DNA of 64,000 nt from Nocardioides humi. GTDB lineage: Bacteria; Actinomycetota; Actinomycetes; Propionibacteriales; Nocardioidaceae. The notes under the pieces were generated by a model. The model searched no databases. It saw only the letters and a list, made by a program, of their open reading frames with translations, and had not been told where the DNA came from. The DNA lies in contig NZ_CP041146.1 of the NCBI RefSeq assembly GCF_006494775.1, positions 930,001 through 994,000 on the forward strand. The letters are read 5' to 3'. This document shows positions 1 through 8,922 of this stretch, in pieces (positions within the stretch are counted from its first letter, which is position 1; each line of letters begins with the position of its first letter). Made by a program: the position numbers and the translations under genes.

Positions 1-2461
1 TCTCGAACCGCGGCCGGGGCTCGGGGAGGTCCGGGATGGCGGAGGGCTCCAGCTTGAGCGAGAGGTACGGCTTGGGGGTCCCGCCGTCGGCCTGGAAGTA
101 GTTGGTGCGCAGGGTCGCGCGGATGTGGGTGAGATAGGACCGCAGGATCCGGTCGTGGTCGAGGCTGACGACGTCGTCGAGGGCGGCGCGCACCTTCTCG
201 ACCAGTGCCTCCTCGCGTGCGGTGCGGCCCTCCTCGCCCGCGGGGTCGAAGCGGACCTCGAAGAGCGCGACGAGCAGCTGGGCCAGGTCGACGTTGTCGA
301 CCAGCGCCTGCTCGATGGAGTCGACGGCGAACGGGCTGTTGCCCTGCTTCATGTACTTCGCGTAGGCGCGCAGCAGCATCGCCTGGCGCCAGGTGAGCTG
401 GGCGCGCAGCACGAGGCGGTTGAAGCCGTCGGTCTCGGTCTGGCCGTCCCACATGGCGCGCATGGCGGCGGAGAACAGCTCGCGGGCGTGGTCGGGCAGC
501 GGCTCGTCGTACCGGAGGCCGAAGTCGTAGATGTGGGTCAGCCGCTCCAGGCCGGCGAGGGCGTAGGGCCGCTCGTCGACGACCTCGACGCCCATCGAGG
601 CGAGCATCGGGAGCACCGCGCTGAGCGAGAGCGGCTCCCCGACGCGGAACATCTTCAACCGCGCCTCGCCGTCGTCGGCGTCGACCTCGGCGTAGAGCAG
701 CTGGTCGCGGCCATCCTCGCCGCGGATCCCCTCGATCCGGCCGAGGTCGACCGCGGCGGTGCGCGGCGTGAAGTCCTCCTTGTAGGCCTCGGGGAAGGCG
801 TCGAGGTAGCGCCGGCCGAGCAGGGCGCCGACCTCCTCGCCGTACTCCGTGATGACGGCCTGGAGGAAGTCCTCCTGCCAGGACCGGGACGCCTCCACCA
901 GCCGGCGCTCGAGGTCGACGGTGTCGATGTCGTCGGGGATCAGCTCGCCCTTGGGCAGGTGCACGACGAAGTGGACGCGCGCGGTCGTCGACTCGTTGAT
1001 GCTGACGTTGAACTCCACCGAGTCCGGGCCGATCCGGCCCTTGCCGATCTGCTCGGTGAGGATCTGCACGAACCGGTGCCGTACGCCGGTGTTGTAGCGG
1101 TCGCGGGGCAGGTAGACGAGGACCGAGAGGTAGCGCGCATAGGTGTCGCGGCGGATGAACAGGCGTACGGCGCGGCGCTCGCGGGCCTGCATCGCGGCCT
1201 CGACGATCGGGGCCAGCTCGTCGACCGGCGTGTGGAAGAGCTCGTCGCGAGGGTAGGTCTCGAGCGTGTCGAGCAGGGCGGCGCCGTCGTGGCTGCGGGC
1301 GTCGTACCCGCTGCGTGCGAGCACCTCCTCGACCTTCTCGCGCAGCAGCGGGATCCGCAGCAGCGACTCGGTGTAGGCGGCGCTGGAGAGCAGGCCGAGG
1401 AACCGGCGCTCCCCCACGACCTCGCCGTCGGGGCCGAAGGTCTTCACGCCGACGTAGTCGAGGTACGCCGGGCGGTGCACCGTCGAGCGCGAGTTGGCCT
1501 TGGCCAGCACCAGCAGCCGCTTCTCGCGGGCCTTGGCCTTGACCGCGTCGGGCAGCCGGCTGAACGCGATCGAGGTGTCCCCCTCGGCGGGGTGCTCGCG
1601 CAGGATGCCGAGGCCGGTGCCGGGGACGGGGCGCAGCACATCATCTTCGAGGCCCTCGTCGCCGTCGACGCCACCATCGATACGGACCCGGTCCAGCACG
1701 TACTCGCGGTAGCCGAGGAAGGTGAAGTGCTCGTCGGCGAGCCAGCGGAGCAGCTCGCCGGCCTGGCGGACCTCCTCGGCGTCGAGCGGCGGCGGGTCGG
1801 AGGCGAGGCCGGCGACGACCTCGGACACCCGCTCCTGCATGCCGGGCCAGTCCTCGACCGAGGCCAGGACGTCGCCCAGCACCCGGCGGCAGTCGGCGGC
1901 GACCTGCTCGGGCGTGTCGTCGCCCTCGCCGCTGAGCCGGCCGATCTCGATGTGCATCCACGACTCGCGCACCGTGCCCTCGACCGGGGCCGTCGACCCC
2001 GACGCCACCGGCTCGGCCGAGATCAGGCGCCCCGACTCGTCGCGGCGTACGTCGAAGGTGGGGTGCACGACCGTGCGGACGTCGTGCAGCCCGCGGGAGA
2101 GCTCCATGGTGAGGGAGTCGACGAGGAAGGGCATGTCGTCCACGACGACCTCGACGACCGAGTGGCTGCCGGCCGACCAGCCGTGCTCGGCCACGGTCGG
2201 CGTGTGGACCCGGATCTTGACCTGGCCCGGTGTGCGGTCGAGGGCCAGGTGGTGGTGGGAGGCGAAGGCGCCGTACACGTCGAGGTCGCTGCGGGACGCG
2301 AGCTCGTCGGTGTCGACGTGCCGGTAGTAGGCCGGCAGCAGGGCGGGGAGTGCCTCGCGGGGCGGCGCCCCCGACCCTCTGCGCGGTCCGGCCGCCGCGG
2401 CGGCCTGCTCGAAGATGCGGTCACGGTCGGCCCCCTGTGCCGAGGGCGGCAGCGTCGTCAT
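1..2461 (-). CDS. gdh: NAD-specific glutamate dehydrogenase, large type (partial, 3' end outside window)
   Basis: ATG at 2461 opens a frame that stays open to base 1, so about 820 N-terminal residues of a protein usually near 1,600 aa are present. The family oxidises glutamate to 2-oxoglutarate plus ammonium with NAD. The N-terminal regulatory half is visible, with the ACT-like stretch VDDMPFLVDSLTMEL near residue 110. The last bases encode LEPSAIPDLPEPRPRFE, a conserved stretch just before the catalytic half, so the active site lies left of the window. No frame break was seen. The gene is divergent from the DUF2505 pair. Family assignment is confident; kinetics and regulation cannot be judged from a fragment. 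Confidence 0.93.
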   Translation of the reverse strand, partial: MTTLPPSAQGADRDRIFEQAAAAAGPRRGSGAPPREALPALLPAYYRHVDTDELASRSDLDVYGAFASHHHLALDRTPGQVKIRVHTPTVAEHGWSAGSHSVVEVVVDDMPFLVDSLTMELSRGLHDVRTVVHPTFDVRRDESGRLISAEPVASGSTAPVEGTVRESWMHIEIGRLSGEGDDTPEQVAADCRRVLGDVLASVEDWPGMQERVSEVVAGLASDPPPLDAEEVRQAGELLRWLADEHFTFLGYREYVLDRVRIDGGVDGDEGLEDDVLRPVPGTGLGILREHPAEGDTSIAFSRLPDAVKAKAREKRLLVLAKANSRSTVHRPAYLDYVGVKTFGPDGEVVGERRFLGLLSSAAYTESLLRIPLLREKVEEVLARSGYDARSHDGAALLDTLETYPRDELFHTPVDELAPIVEAAMQARERRAVRLFIRRDTYARYLSVLVYLPRDRYNTGVRHRFVQILTEQIGKGRIGPDSVEFNVSINESTTARVHFVVHLPKGELIPDDIDTVDLERRLVEASRSWQEDFLQAVITEYGEEVGALLGRRYLDAFPEAYKEDFTPRTAAVDLGRIEGIRGEDGRDQLLYAEVDADDGEARLKMFRVGEPLSLSAVLPMLASMGVEVVDERPYALAGLERLTHIYDFGLRYDEPLPDHARELFSAAMRAMWDGQTETDGFNRLVLRAQLTWRQAMLLRAYAKYMKQGNSPFAVDSIEQALVDNVDLAQLLVALFEVRFDPAGEEGRTAREEALVEKVRAALDDVVSLDHDRILRSYLTHIRATLRTNYFQADGGTPKPYLSLKLEPSAIPDLPEPRPRFE

Positions 2462-2516
2462 TGACACGACTCGACACTAGGACCTCGCCGTCGCCGCTCA
2501 CAACAGCGAATGCGAC

Positions 2517-3014
2517 ATGATGTCTCGTATGCGATACAACCGAGAGCTCGCCTACGACGCGCCGCCCGCGGAGGTGTTCGCGATGCTCGCGGACCCCGCC
2601 TTCCGGGAGCGGGTCGGCGCCGCCCAGGGCGTCGTCTCGATCGACGTGACCGTCACCCGCTCCGGGGCCGGGTTCACGCTGGTGAGCGACCAGGTGCAGA
2701 ACACCGCGGGGCTGCCCGCGATCGCCAAGAGGATCGCCGGCGAGACCACGCAGGCGCTGGTCCGCGAGGAGTGGGCCGACGCGACGTCGGGGACGATCGA
2801 GATCACCGCGCCGGGCAAGCCGACCAGGGCGGTGGGTACTGTCCGGCTCGTGGCCGACGCCGGGGCCGGCACGACGTACGTCCAGGACCTCGACGTCACC
2901 GTCAAGGTCCCGCTGGTGGCCGGCAAGCTGGAGCGGCTGATGGCCGACAACATCGACGCAGGCCTCACCGTGGAGCACACGGTGGGCACGGCCTGGCTGA
3001 AGGGAGAGCACTGA
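2517..3014 (+). CDS. DUF2505 family protein, copy 1
   Basis: 165 aa soluble protein with no signal peptide or membrane segment. The N-terminus (YNRELAYDAPPAEVFAMLAD) and the closing region with PLVAGKLERLMADN match the actinobacterial DUF2505 family, whose fold is thought to resemble START/polyketide-cyclase ligand pockets; no substrate is known. The ATG at 2517 is followed by another in-frame ATG at 2529, so the exact start is uncertain. The stop is one base before the ATG of a paralogue at 3016, so the pair is surely co-transcribed and looks like a tandem duplication. Confidence 0.85.
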   Translation: MMSRMRYNRELAYDAPPAEVFAMLADPAFRERVGAAQGVVSIDVTVTRSGAGFTLVSDQVQNTAGLPAIAKRIAGETTQALVREEWADATSGTIEITAPGKPTRAVGTVRLVADAGAGTTYVQDLDVTVKVPLVAGKLERLMADNIDAGLTVEHTVGTAWLKGEH

Positions 3015-3015
3015 G

Positions 3016-3498
3016 ATGGCGACCCGACTGGTGCACGAGATGACGTACGACGCCCCGGCGATCGAGGTCGCGGCCATGCTGTCCGACCCGGTGTTCCGGG
3101 AGACCGTGTGCCGCAACCAGCGCGCGACGTCGTACGCCGTCGAGATCGAGGGCAATGTCGACGCGAAGGCCGTGCGGATCGAGATGGAGCAGCCGACCGA
3201 CAAGGTGCCGGCGTTCGCGAAGAAGTTCATCGGCGAGACCACCACGATCGTGCAGACCGAGACCTGGTCGAGCCCGCTGAAGGCCACCGTGACCGTCGGC
3301 ATCCCCGGCAAGCCCGGCGAGATCACCGGCACCGCCACCCTGGTCGAGGCCGACGGCGCCACCGTGGAGACCGTCGAGCTGGAGATCAAGGTCAAGATCC
3401 CGCTCGTCGCGGGCAAGATCGAGGAGCTGCTGGCCAAGCTGCTCGGCAGTGCGCTGCGGGCCGAGGAGCGCACCGGCAAGGAGTGGCTCAGCAGCTGA
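3016..3498 (+). CDS. DUF2505 family protein, copy 2
   Basis: 160 aa paralogue of the preceding gene, starting two bases after its stop codon. It shares the layout: N-terminal HEMTYDAPAIEVAAMLSDPV, a central KFIGETT stretch equivalent to RIAGETT in copy 1, and PLVAGKIEELLAKLL near the C-terminus. Function is unknown; the family may bind a hydrophobic ligand. Two diverged tandem copies suggest either a heterodimer or two ligands (inference). Its 3' end faces the convergent small membrane protein gene, whose stop lies 6 bases away. Confidence 0.85.
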   Translation: MATRLVHEMTYDAPAIEVAAMLSDPVFRETVCRNQRATSYAVEIEGNVDAKAVRIEMEQPTDKVPAFAKKFIGETTTIVQTETWSSPLKATVTVGIPGKPGEITGTATLVEADGATVETVELEIKVKIPLVAGKIEELLAKLLGSALRAEERTGKEWLSS

Positions 3499-3503
3499 GT
3501 CCG

Positions 3504-3686
3504 CTAGTCCGCGTCGTGGTGCTGGGGGTCGTCCAGCAGTGCGTCGTCGTCCTCGCCCGCCTCGGCGCGGCGCCGGACGGCGATCACGATCCCCAGCACG
3601 ACGAACGGCCCGAACGCGAGCACGATCGTGGCGATCTGCTCGACCGGGTGCAGGGCGCCGAGATGCAGCGGGATCACGTGGACCAT
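3504..3686 (-). CDS. Small single-pass membrane protein
   Basis: 60 aa. Residues about 17-38 (IATIVLAFGPFVVLGIVIAV) form one membrane helix, followed by RRRAE and an acidic, histidine-containing tail (DDDALLDDPQHHDAD), which predicts a cytoplasmic C-terminus. It starts 9 bases after the stop of the WS/DGAT acyltransferase on the same strand and is probably co-transcribed with it. No family function is recognised. The sequence is short but shows a clean helix, a charged flank and operon spacing, so I regard it as a real gene. Confidence 0.6.
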   Translation of the reverse strand: MVHVIPLHLGALHPVEQIATIVLAFGPFVVLGIVIAVRRRAEAGEDDDALLDDPQHHDAD

Positions 3687-3694
3687 GGTCCCAC

Positions 3695-5187
3695 TCAGGA
3701 CCGCTCGTCCTTCGCGGACCCCTTGGTCGTGCTCGATCCCTTCGCCGTCGACTTGGCGGTACGACGCCCGCGCGGCGCGCGCTGGCGGGTGGCCGAGGAC
3801 AGGTCGATCAGCTCGTCGAGCGCCTCGCGCAGGCAGGCGCCGAGCAGGTCGGCGTCGGGGATCCAGTCGCGGTCGGCGGTGATGCCGTAGTAGACACCGC
3901 CGTCGTACGACGTCACGCCGATCGCGAGCGGGTGCCCGGGGTGAGCGGCGGGACGGGGTAGCTGGCGAGCATCCGGGCGCCGGCGGCGTACAGCGGGGCC
4001 TGGGGGCCGGGCACGTTGGTGACGGACAGCTGGTAGCCGCGGCGCAGCTCGATCGAGGCGACCCGCGAGCCGATGGCGTGGAAGGTCGTGGGCGCGAAGC
4101 CCGCGATCCCGGCGAGCCGGTTGGCCGCGACGCTGCGGCCGGTGTCCTTGTGGGCCTGGAAGGAGTAGGAGACCTGGTGCAGCCGCACCACCGGGCTCGG
4201 CTCGCCCACGGGCAGGTCGACGAAGTGGGCGGCGATCTGGCTGCCGAGCGAGGTGGCCTCGAGCTCCTCGTCGATCACCGAGACGGGGACGACGGCCCGG
4301 ACCTGCCGCAGCCCGCCGAGCGACTCGGCGCGGGTCATCAGCCAGGCGCGCAGGGCGCCGGTGACGGTGGCGAGGATGACGTCATTGACGGTGCCGCCGT
4401 GGGCCTCGCGGACCCGGCGGTAGTCGGCGAGCCGGGTCTCGACGGTGACGATCCGGCGCTGCTGGGAGAGCGGCCCGTTGATGACGCCCTTCGACTTCGG
4501 GCGCCGGCCGGTGGCCGCGGCGAGGAAGGAGCGGGCCCGCTCGCTGCGCCGGTCGGCGGTGCGCGCGAGGGCGCGGGAGCCGGTGCGAACGGTGTCGAGC
4601 AGCTCGCCGGCGTCGGTGAGGTTGTCGCGGACCGCGGCGGCCAGCAGGTTGGCCGGGTTGGGCGAGCGCCGCGGCTGCCAGTCGTCGGGCTCGAGCGCGC
4701 GCGCCTCCGGCTGGAGGTCGAGCAGCAGCTGGCCGAGGTCGACGGTGTGGACGCCGTCGACCAGCGCCTGGTGGGTCTTGGAGAGCAGCGCGACCCGGCC
4801 GCCCTCCAGTCCCTCGACGAAGTAGATCTCCCACAGCGGGCGGGTGCGGTCGAGCGGACGGGACACGATCCGCGCGACCAGCTCGAGGAGCTGCGCGGAC
4901 GTGCCGGGGCGCGGGAGCGCGGAGCGTCGTACGTGGAAGCCGAGGTCGAAGCCCTCGTCGTCGACCCATACCGGGTTGGCCAGGTGGCCGGGGATCGCCT
5001 GCAGCCGCTGCCGATAGCGCGGCACGAACGCGATCCGGTCGCGGATCAGCCCGACCAGGCGGGAGTGGTCGAACGCGTCGGGGCCCTCACCGGGATCGAA
5101 GATCTCGATGGTCGCGTTGTGCTGCGGCGTCTGCGGCGACTCCTGCTCCAGGAACGTCAGGTCGCGTGGGCGCACCCGATCCACCAC
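3695..5187 (-). CDS. WS/DGAT-family acyltransferase (frameshifted as assembled)
   Basis: About 497 aa once one base is restored near 3937. Family members join acyl-CoA to fatty alcohol or diacylglycerol to make wax esters or triacylglycerol. N-terminal block: DRVRPRDLTFLEQ. The catalytic-motif region reads KTHQALVDG, so the second His of HHxxxDG, the proposed general base, is Gln here. Further family blocks include GTVNDVILATVTGALR and SVTNVPGPQAPLY. The frame breaks after PVPPLTPG; adding one C to the run at about 3936-3940 gives PGHPLAIGVTSYDGGVYYG and joins the C-terminal part ending at 3695. The GTG at 5187 was chosen because GGAG lies 6 nt upstream and longer starts run into the divergent gene. 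Confidence 0.82.
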
Positions 5188-5332
5188 GTCGTACTCCAAC
5201 CCTCTGGACGGATCCCCGGGATGACTCAGCGACCGGCCCCATCCGGTCGCCTTGGGATCACCGTGAGATTCTGGCAGACGACATCGACCATCCGTGGATT
5301 CGTCCACGGGTGTTGTGTGAGGAGGAGGAAGC

Positions 5333-5701
5333 ATGCAGCGGCTGCGCATCGGTCGTGCCCTCGGTGCGGTGCTCGCCGGGACCCTGCTCCTCGGGACCGC
5401 CACCGCGTGCGGGTCCGAGGACAAGACGGGCTCCGAGGAGACGGTCGTCGTCGACATCACGGTCGAGGGCGGTGAGATCACGCCGAAGGGCGACCGGGTC
5501 AAGGTCTCGGCCGGGCAGCCCATCGACCTCGTGGTCACCGCCGACACCGCCGGCTCGCTGCACATGCACTCCGACCCGGAGCAGGAGTTCGCCTACGAGG
5601 CGGGCACCAAGACGTTCCCGATCTCGATCGACCGGCCGGGCGTGATCGAAGTGGAGTCGCACGACCCGCCGCAGATCATCGTGCAGCTCGAAGTCCGATG
5701 A
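5333..5701 (+). CDS. Lipoprotein with cupredoxin-like domain
   Basis: 122 aa. A lipoprotein signal peptide (RALGAVLAGTLLLGTATAC) ends in a lipobox with the modified Cys at residue 26, so the mature protein should be anchored outside the membrane. The rest is a compact beta-rich domain (VDITVEGGEITPKGDRVKVS, then GQPIDLVVTADTAGSLHMH) like the cupredoxin-like EfeO/PepSY-associated domains; a full type-1 copper site (Cys plus two His) is not evident. AGGAGGAAGC precedes the ATG. The stop overlaps the next ATG, so it is translationally coupled to the membrane protein and the two may form a complex. Confidence 0.75.
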   Translation: MQRLRIGRALGAVLAGTLLLGTATACGSEDKTGSEETVVVDITVEGGEITPKGDRVKVSAGQPIDLVVTADTAGSLHMHSDPEQEFAYEAGTKTFPISIDRPGVIEVESHDPPQIIVQLEVR

Positions 5702-7032
5702 TCGCCGCCTCCGGGACCGTCGAAGCCCACGGCATCGGCGGCCAGGCCGACCTGCCGATCTCCCTCGAGCTCGCCGTGTCCGGCGCGGTCGCCGCCCTCG
5801 TCGTCTCCTTCACCGTCCTCGTCGTCGCCTGGCGTCGTCCCCGGTACGACGCCGGGCGGTTCGCCGGGCGCCCCGCACCCGCATTCCTCGACACGGTCAC
5901 CGGCTCGACCGCGTTCCGGGTCGCGCTGCGGGTGCTCGGCATGGTCATCGCCCTGTACACGGTGTTCGTGGCGGTGCTCGGCAAGGACAGCCTGACGAAC
6001 CCGTTCTTCGGCATCTTCTACGTCTGGTGGTGGGTCGGGCTGGTCTTCGCCTCGGCGCTGCTCGGCCCGGTGTGGCGGGCGATCAGCCCGGTCCGGACGA
6101 TCAACGCCGGGATCGCCCGGCTCTCCGGCAGCGACCCCGACGAGGGCCTGCTCCGCTATCCCGACCGGCTGGGCCACTGGCCCGCCGCGCTCGGCCTGTA
6201 CGCGTTCGTGTGGCTGGAGCTCGCCTACCGCTACCCCACCGAGCTGGGCTCGGTACGGCTGTGGTGCGCGGTCTACGTCGGCGTGATGCTGATCGGCGGC
6301 GCGGTCTTCGGCAACCGCTTCTACGAGAACGCCGACCCGTTCGAGGTCTACTCCTCGCTCATCGCCAAGCTCTCCCCCTGGGCGCGCGTCGACGGACGTC
6401 TCGTCGTGCGCAGCCCGCTGGCGAACCTGTCGACGATCCCGTCGAGGCCCGGCCTGGTCGCCGTGGTCGCCGTCCTGTTCGGCAGCACCGCCTTCGACTC
6501 CTTCGCCGAGTCGTCCTTCTGGGTGAAGACCTACCAGAACGCGTCGGTCAGCAAGTTCCTGCTCGACAACGTGGCGCTGCTCGTCTTCTGCCTGGTCGCC
6601 GGGATCCTGTTCAGCGTCGGCAGCGCGCTGACGCCCTCACGCGGCGACGTGTCGCGGCGCGAGCTGCCCCGCCGGTACGCCCACTCGATCGTGCCGATCA
6701 TCCTCGGCTACATCGTGGCCCACTACCTGACCCTGTTCATCGACGTCGGCACGCAGACGCTGGCACGGGCCAGCGACCCGCTGGGCAGGGGGTGGGACAT
6801 CCTGGGTACGGCGGGGGTCGAGCCGTCGTACTGGTTCTCCTATCACCCCGACGTGCTCGCCACGGTCAAGGTGCTCGCCGTGGTGGTCGGCCACGTGGTG
6901 GCGGCGGTCGCGGCCCACGACCGGGCGCTGAGCCTGCTGCCGAAGCGCGACCAGATCACCGGCCAGCTGCCGCTGCTGGCCGTGATGGTGGGATTCACCG
7001 CCGGCGGGCTGCTCCTGTTGTTCAGCGCCTGA
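5698..7032 (+). CDS. Polytopic membrane protein of unknown function
   Basis: 444 aa with roughly 9-10 hydrophobic segments; the first is at about residues 26-45 (LAVSGAVAALVVSFTVLVVA). Other landmarks are FYVWWWVGLVFASALLGPVWRAISPVRTI and a conserved-looking ENADPFEVYSSLIAKLSPW loop split here by the reader at ENADPFEVY and SSLIAKLSPW. Its start (ATG 5698) overlaps the stop of the upstream lipoprotein (ATGA), so the two are one translational unit. Similar proteins are widespread in Actinobacteria and usually annotated only as membrane protein. A role with the extracellular cupredoxin-like partner, perhaps metal or redox handling, is inference only. Confidence 0.75.
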   Translation: MIAASGTVEAHGIGGQADLPISLELAVSGAVAALVVSFTVLVVAWRRPRYDAGRFAGRPAPAFLDTVTGSTAFRVALRVLGMVIALYTVFVAVLGKDSLTNPFFGIFYVWWWVGLVFASALLGPVWRAISPVRTINAGIARLSGSDPDEGLLRYPDRLGHWPAALGLYAFVWLELAYRYPTELGSVRLWCAVYVGVMLIGGAVFGNRFYENADPFEVYSSLIAKLSPWARVDGRLVVRSPLANLSTIPSRPGLVAVVAVLFGSTAFDSFAESSFWVKTYQNASVSKFLLDNVALLVFCLVAGILFSVGSALTPSRGDVSRRELPRRYAHSIVPIILGYIVAHYLTLFIDVGTQTLARASDPLGRGWDILGTAGVEPSYWFSYHPDVLATVKVLAVVVGHVVAAVAAHDRALSLLPKRDQITGQLPLLAVMVGFTAGGLLLLFSA

Positions 7033-7057
7033 GTCTGTATTCACCGAGCGCCGGGCG

Positions 7058-7405
7058 TCAGGACAGGGCGAGCACTTGGCGGACGCCGCGATCCACCTCG
7101 TGCATGAGGTGGTCCGGCACCCGGCCCACCGGATGGACGTCGAGGTCGCGTCGATCGACCGTCGCCAGTGCCGTCACGTTCGCCACCGAGTCCTTCGACA
7201 GCCCGGTGCCCGTCGCCGGGAGGAATACGTTGCCCGGCATCGCGGCCAGCGCGGTGTTCGAGGTCAGCGCCATGACGACTGTGGTCGCCAGCCGGCTCCG
7301 GTTGTAGCTGTCGGACTGGACCACCAGGACAGGACGCCGCTTGGCCGGGCCGCTCCCGCTCGGAGCACCGAAGTCGCACCAGTGGACATCGCCACGGTTC
7401 ACCAC
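7058..7405 (-). CDS. mazF: MazF/PemK-family mRNA endoribonuclease toxin
   Basis: 115 aa. It has the family's opening (RGDVHWCDFGAP, then GSGPAKRRPVLVVQSDSYN), including the conserved RPVLVVQSD strand, and VVMALTSN later. MazF toxins cut specific mRNA sequences and stop growth unless bound by the antitoxin. The start codon (7405) overlaps the last codons of the upstream ribbon-helix-helix antitoxin, the usual antitoxin-toxin coupling. The target sequence cannot be read from the protein. Confidence 0.88.
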   Translation of the reverse strand: MVNRGDVHWCDFGAPSGSGPAKRRPVLVVQSDSYNRSRLATTVVMALTSNTALAAMPGNVFLPATGTGLSKDSVANVTALATVDRRDLDVHPVGRVPDHLMHEVDRGVRQVLALS

Positions 7406-7644
7406 TCGTCCGCCATCCCTGCCGCCAGCCGAACTCCGGCGGCCGCGGCGAACCGGGACGACTCGTCCGCGTTCACCTCGTCCGCCACCGCGTCGATGGC
7501 GGCGGTGAGGTCGGCGTCCTCGAGCTCGTCGGCGTAGCGCTCCGCCGCTGCGGAGTAGAACTGCGAGCGGTTCATGCCGTGCCTGCCCGCGACTCGCTCG
7601 ACGCGCGCGAAGATCTCGTCGGGGACGGAGATGGCGGTCTTCAT
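7399..7644 (-). CDS. Ribbon-helix-helix antitoxin partner of MazF
   Basis: 81 aa. N-terminal KTAISVPDEIFARVERVA followed by GMNRSQFYSAAAERYAD is the ribbon-helix-helix fold of many MazE/VapB-type antitoxins. The acidic C-terminus (DEVNADESSRFAAAAGVRLA, then AGMADEW) is the probable toxin-binding segment. ATG 7644 was chosen because a TANNNT -10 box (TATACT) ends 6 nt upstream, so the transcript probably begins at the start codon. A perfect palindrome covers that -10 box, giving a simple autorepression model. Confidence 0.87.
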   Translation of the reverse strand: MKTAISVPDEIFARVERVAGRHGMNRSQFYSAAAERYADELEDADLTAAIDAVADEVNADESSRFAAAAGVRLAAGMADEW

Positions 7645-7648
7645 GCGC

Positions 7649-7661
7649 CGAGTATAACTCG
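7649..7661 (-). promoter_or_regulatory. Antitoxin operator and -10 box (leaderless promoter)
   Basis: CGAGT and ACTCG are perfect inverted repeats around ATA. On the minus strand the site contains TATACT (7656-7651), a TANNNT -10 box whose last base is 6 nt from the antitoxin ATG. A dimeric ribbon-helix-helix repressor bound here would cover the -10 box. Binding is inferred from position and symmetry. Confidence 0.6.
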
Positions 7662-7685
7662 GTATGACCGCTGAGGCGATCCCGG

Positions 7686-8915
7686 TCACCCCGCCACCCC
7701 CGCCACCGCGTCGAGCACCCGTGCGATCCCGCGGGTGAGCGGCGAGTCGCCGGACTCGACGAGGAGCCGGCCGGCCACCAGCGCGCGGTCGACGGCCGGC
7801 TGGTCGTCGGGCAGGAAGTGGACGCCGAGGTGGGCGCCGAAGCCGGAGAGCATCGCGACCACGTCGGCCTCGCGCCACCCCAGCGTCGGCCGCATCCGGT
7901 TGACGACGACCCGGACCCGCGGATCCGGCACGTGCTCGTGGACGTCGGTGAGCGCGCGGGCGAGCCGGGCCAGGCCGACCGGGTCGGCGGAGCCGACGAG
8001 CAGGATCTCGTCGGCGACCGCCACCGCCTCCCGGGTGAGTCCGTTGCGCTCGGGCCGTCCGGTGACGTCGCCGGGGTCGGGCTCGAGGCTGAACCCGGTG
8101 TCGAGCACCACCTGGACGCCCTCGCGGGCGCGCTCGACGATCGCGGTCAGCGTCCCGGGCCGCAGCTCGGCCCACCGATCCGGCCGGGGCAGCCCGGTCA
8201 GCACCCGCAGGCGGTCGGAGAGCCGGCGCTGGACGGTCGCGAGCCGCTCGTCCAGGGTGCCCGCGGCGACGAGCCGGGCGGCGGAGAGCAGGCCGGAGAC
8301 CTCGTCGAGGATCCCGAGCTGCTGGGCGACCGCGCCGCCGTGGGGGTCGGCGTCGATCAGCAGGGTCGTCAGCCCGCGCCGGGCCAGCTCGCCGGCGAGG
8401 CCGCTCGCCAGCGTGGTCCGGCCCGGGGCCCCGCCGGCGCCCCAGACCGCCAGCACGCGGCCCGCGGGACCGTCGGCCGGTCCGTCGGCCCGTCCTGGGG
8501 CCGGCCGCGTCGGGTCGGGCACCGGCCGGTCGTCGTACGCCGGGACGGACGGGGTTGCGCCGTCGGGGAGGTCGGCGACCAGGCCGGCCAGCTCGGCCGC
8601 GCGGTCCGCGGCCAGCACGGTGACGATGCCGATCCGGGCCGCACGGGGCTCGGTGAGCTCGGGGTCCGGGGCGACGCCGACCACGTGGACGCCGTGCTGG
8701 AGCAGGTCGTCGACGACGCCCTGGTCGAGACCGGGCAGGTCGGCGGCGACCACGGCGACGTCGGCCTGGCCGGTGCGAGCCGCGGCGAGCAGGTCGGCGA
8801 CGTCGACGCATCTCTTGAGCAGGACCGTGCCGGGATGCTCGTTGAGGGCGGTCAGCGCCCGCGACTCCCACGCGGCGCCGGAGGAGACCAGCAGGACGAC
8901 GGTCACGCCGGGCAT
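7686..8915 (-). CDS. CpaE/TadZ-like ParA-family ATPase
   Basis: 409 aa. An N-terminal receiver-like region (residues about 1-110, VTVVLLVSSG... DVAVVAADLPG) is followed by a proline-rich linker and a ParA/MinD-type ATPase with a deviant Walker A, VWGAGGAPGRTTLASGLA, and LLIDADPHGGAVAQQLG. CpaE/TadZ proteins place the Flp/Tad pilus machinery at a cell site. It begins 8 bases after the CpaB-like gene. No other tad/cpa gene (ATPase CpaF, TadB/C, pilin) is in the window, so this pair is either an orphan or has another role, such as septum or secretion positioning. Confidence 0.78.
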   Translation of the reverse strand: MPGVTVVLLVSSGAAWESRALTALNEHPGTVLLKRCVDVADLLAAARTGQADVAVVAADLPGLDQGVVDDLLQHGVHVVGVAPDPELTEPRAARIGIVTVLAADRAAELAGLVADLPDGATPSVPAYDDRPVPDPTRPAPGRADGPADGPAGRVLAVWGAGGAPGRTTLASGLAGELARRGLTTLLIDADPHGGAVAQQLGILDEVSGLLSAARLVAAGTLDERLATVQRRLSDRLRVLTGLPRPDRWAELRPGTLTAIVERAREGVQVVLDTGFSLEPDPGDVTGRPERNGLTREAVAVADEILLVGSADPVGLARLARALTDVHEHVPDPRVRVVVNRMRPTLGWREADVVAMLSGFGAHLGVHFLPDDQPAVDRALVAGRLLVESGDSPLTRGIARVLDAVAGVAG

Positions 8916-8922
8916 CGCGGCC

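Noticed and set aside
125..2464. 779-codon open frame on the plus strand
   Set aside because: Antisense shadow of the glutamate dehydrogenase gene; its protein is repetitive Val/Gly/Glu/Asp with no family features, as expected from high third-position GC on the opposite strand.
5188..5565. Longer N-terminus for the WS/DGAT gene
   Set aside because: It would overlap the divergent lipoprotein gene and adds sequence unlike the family; GTG 5187 has a good SD.
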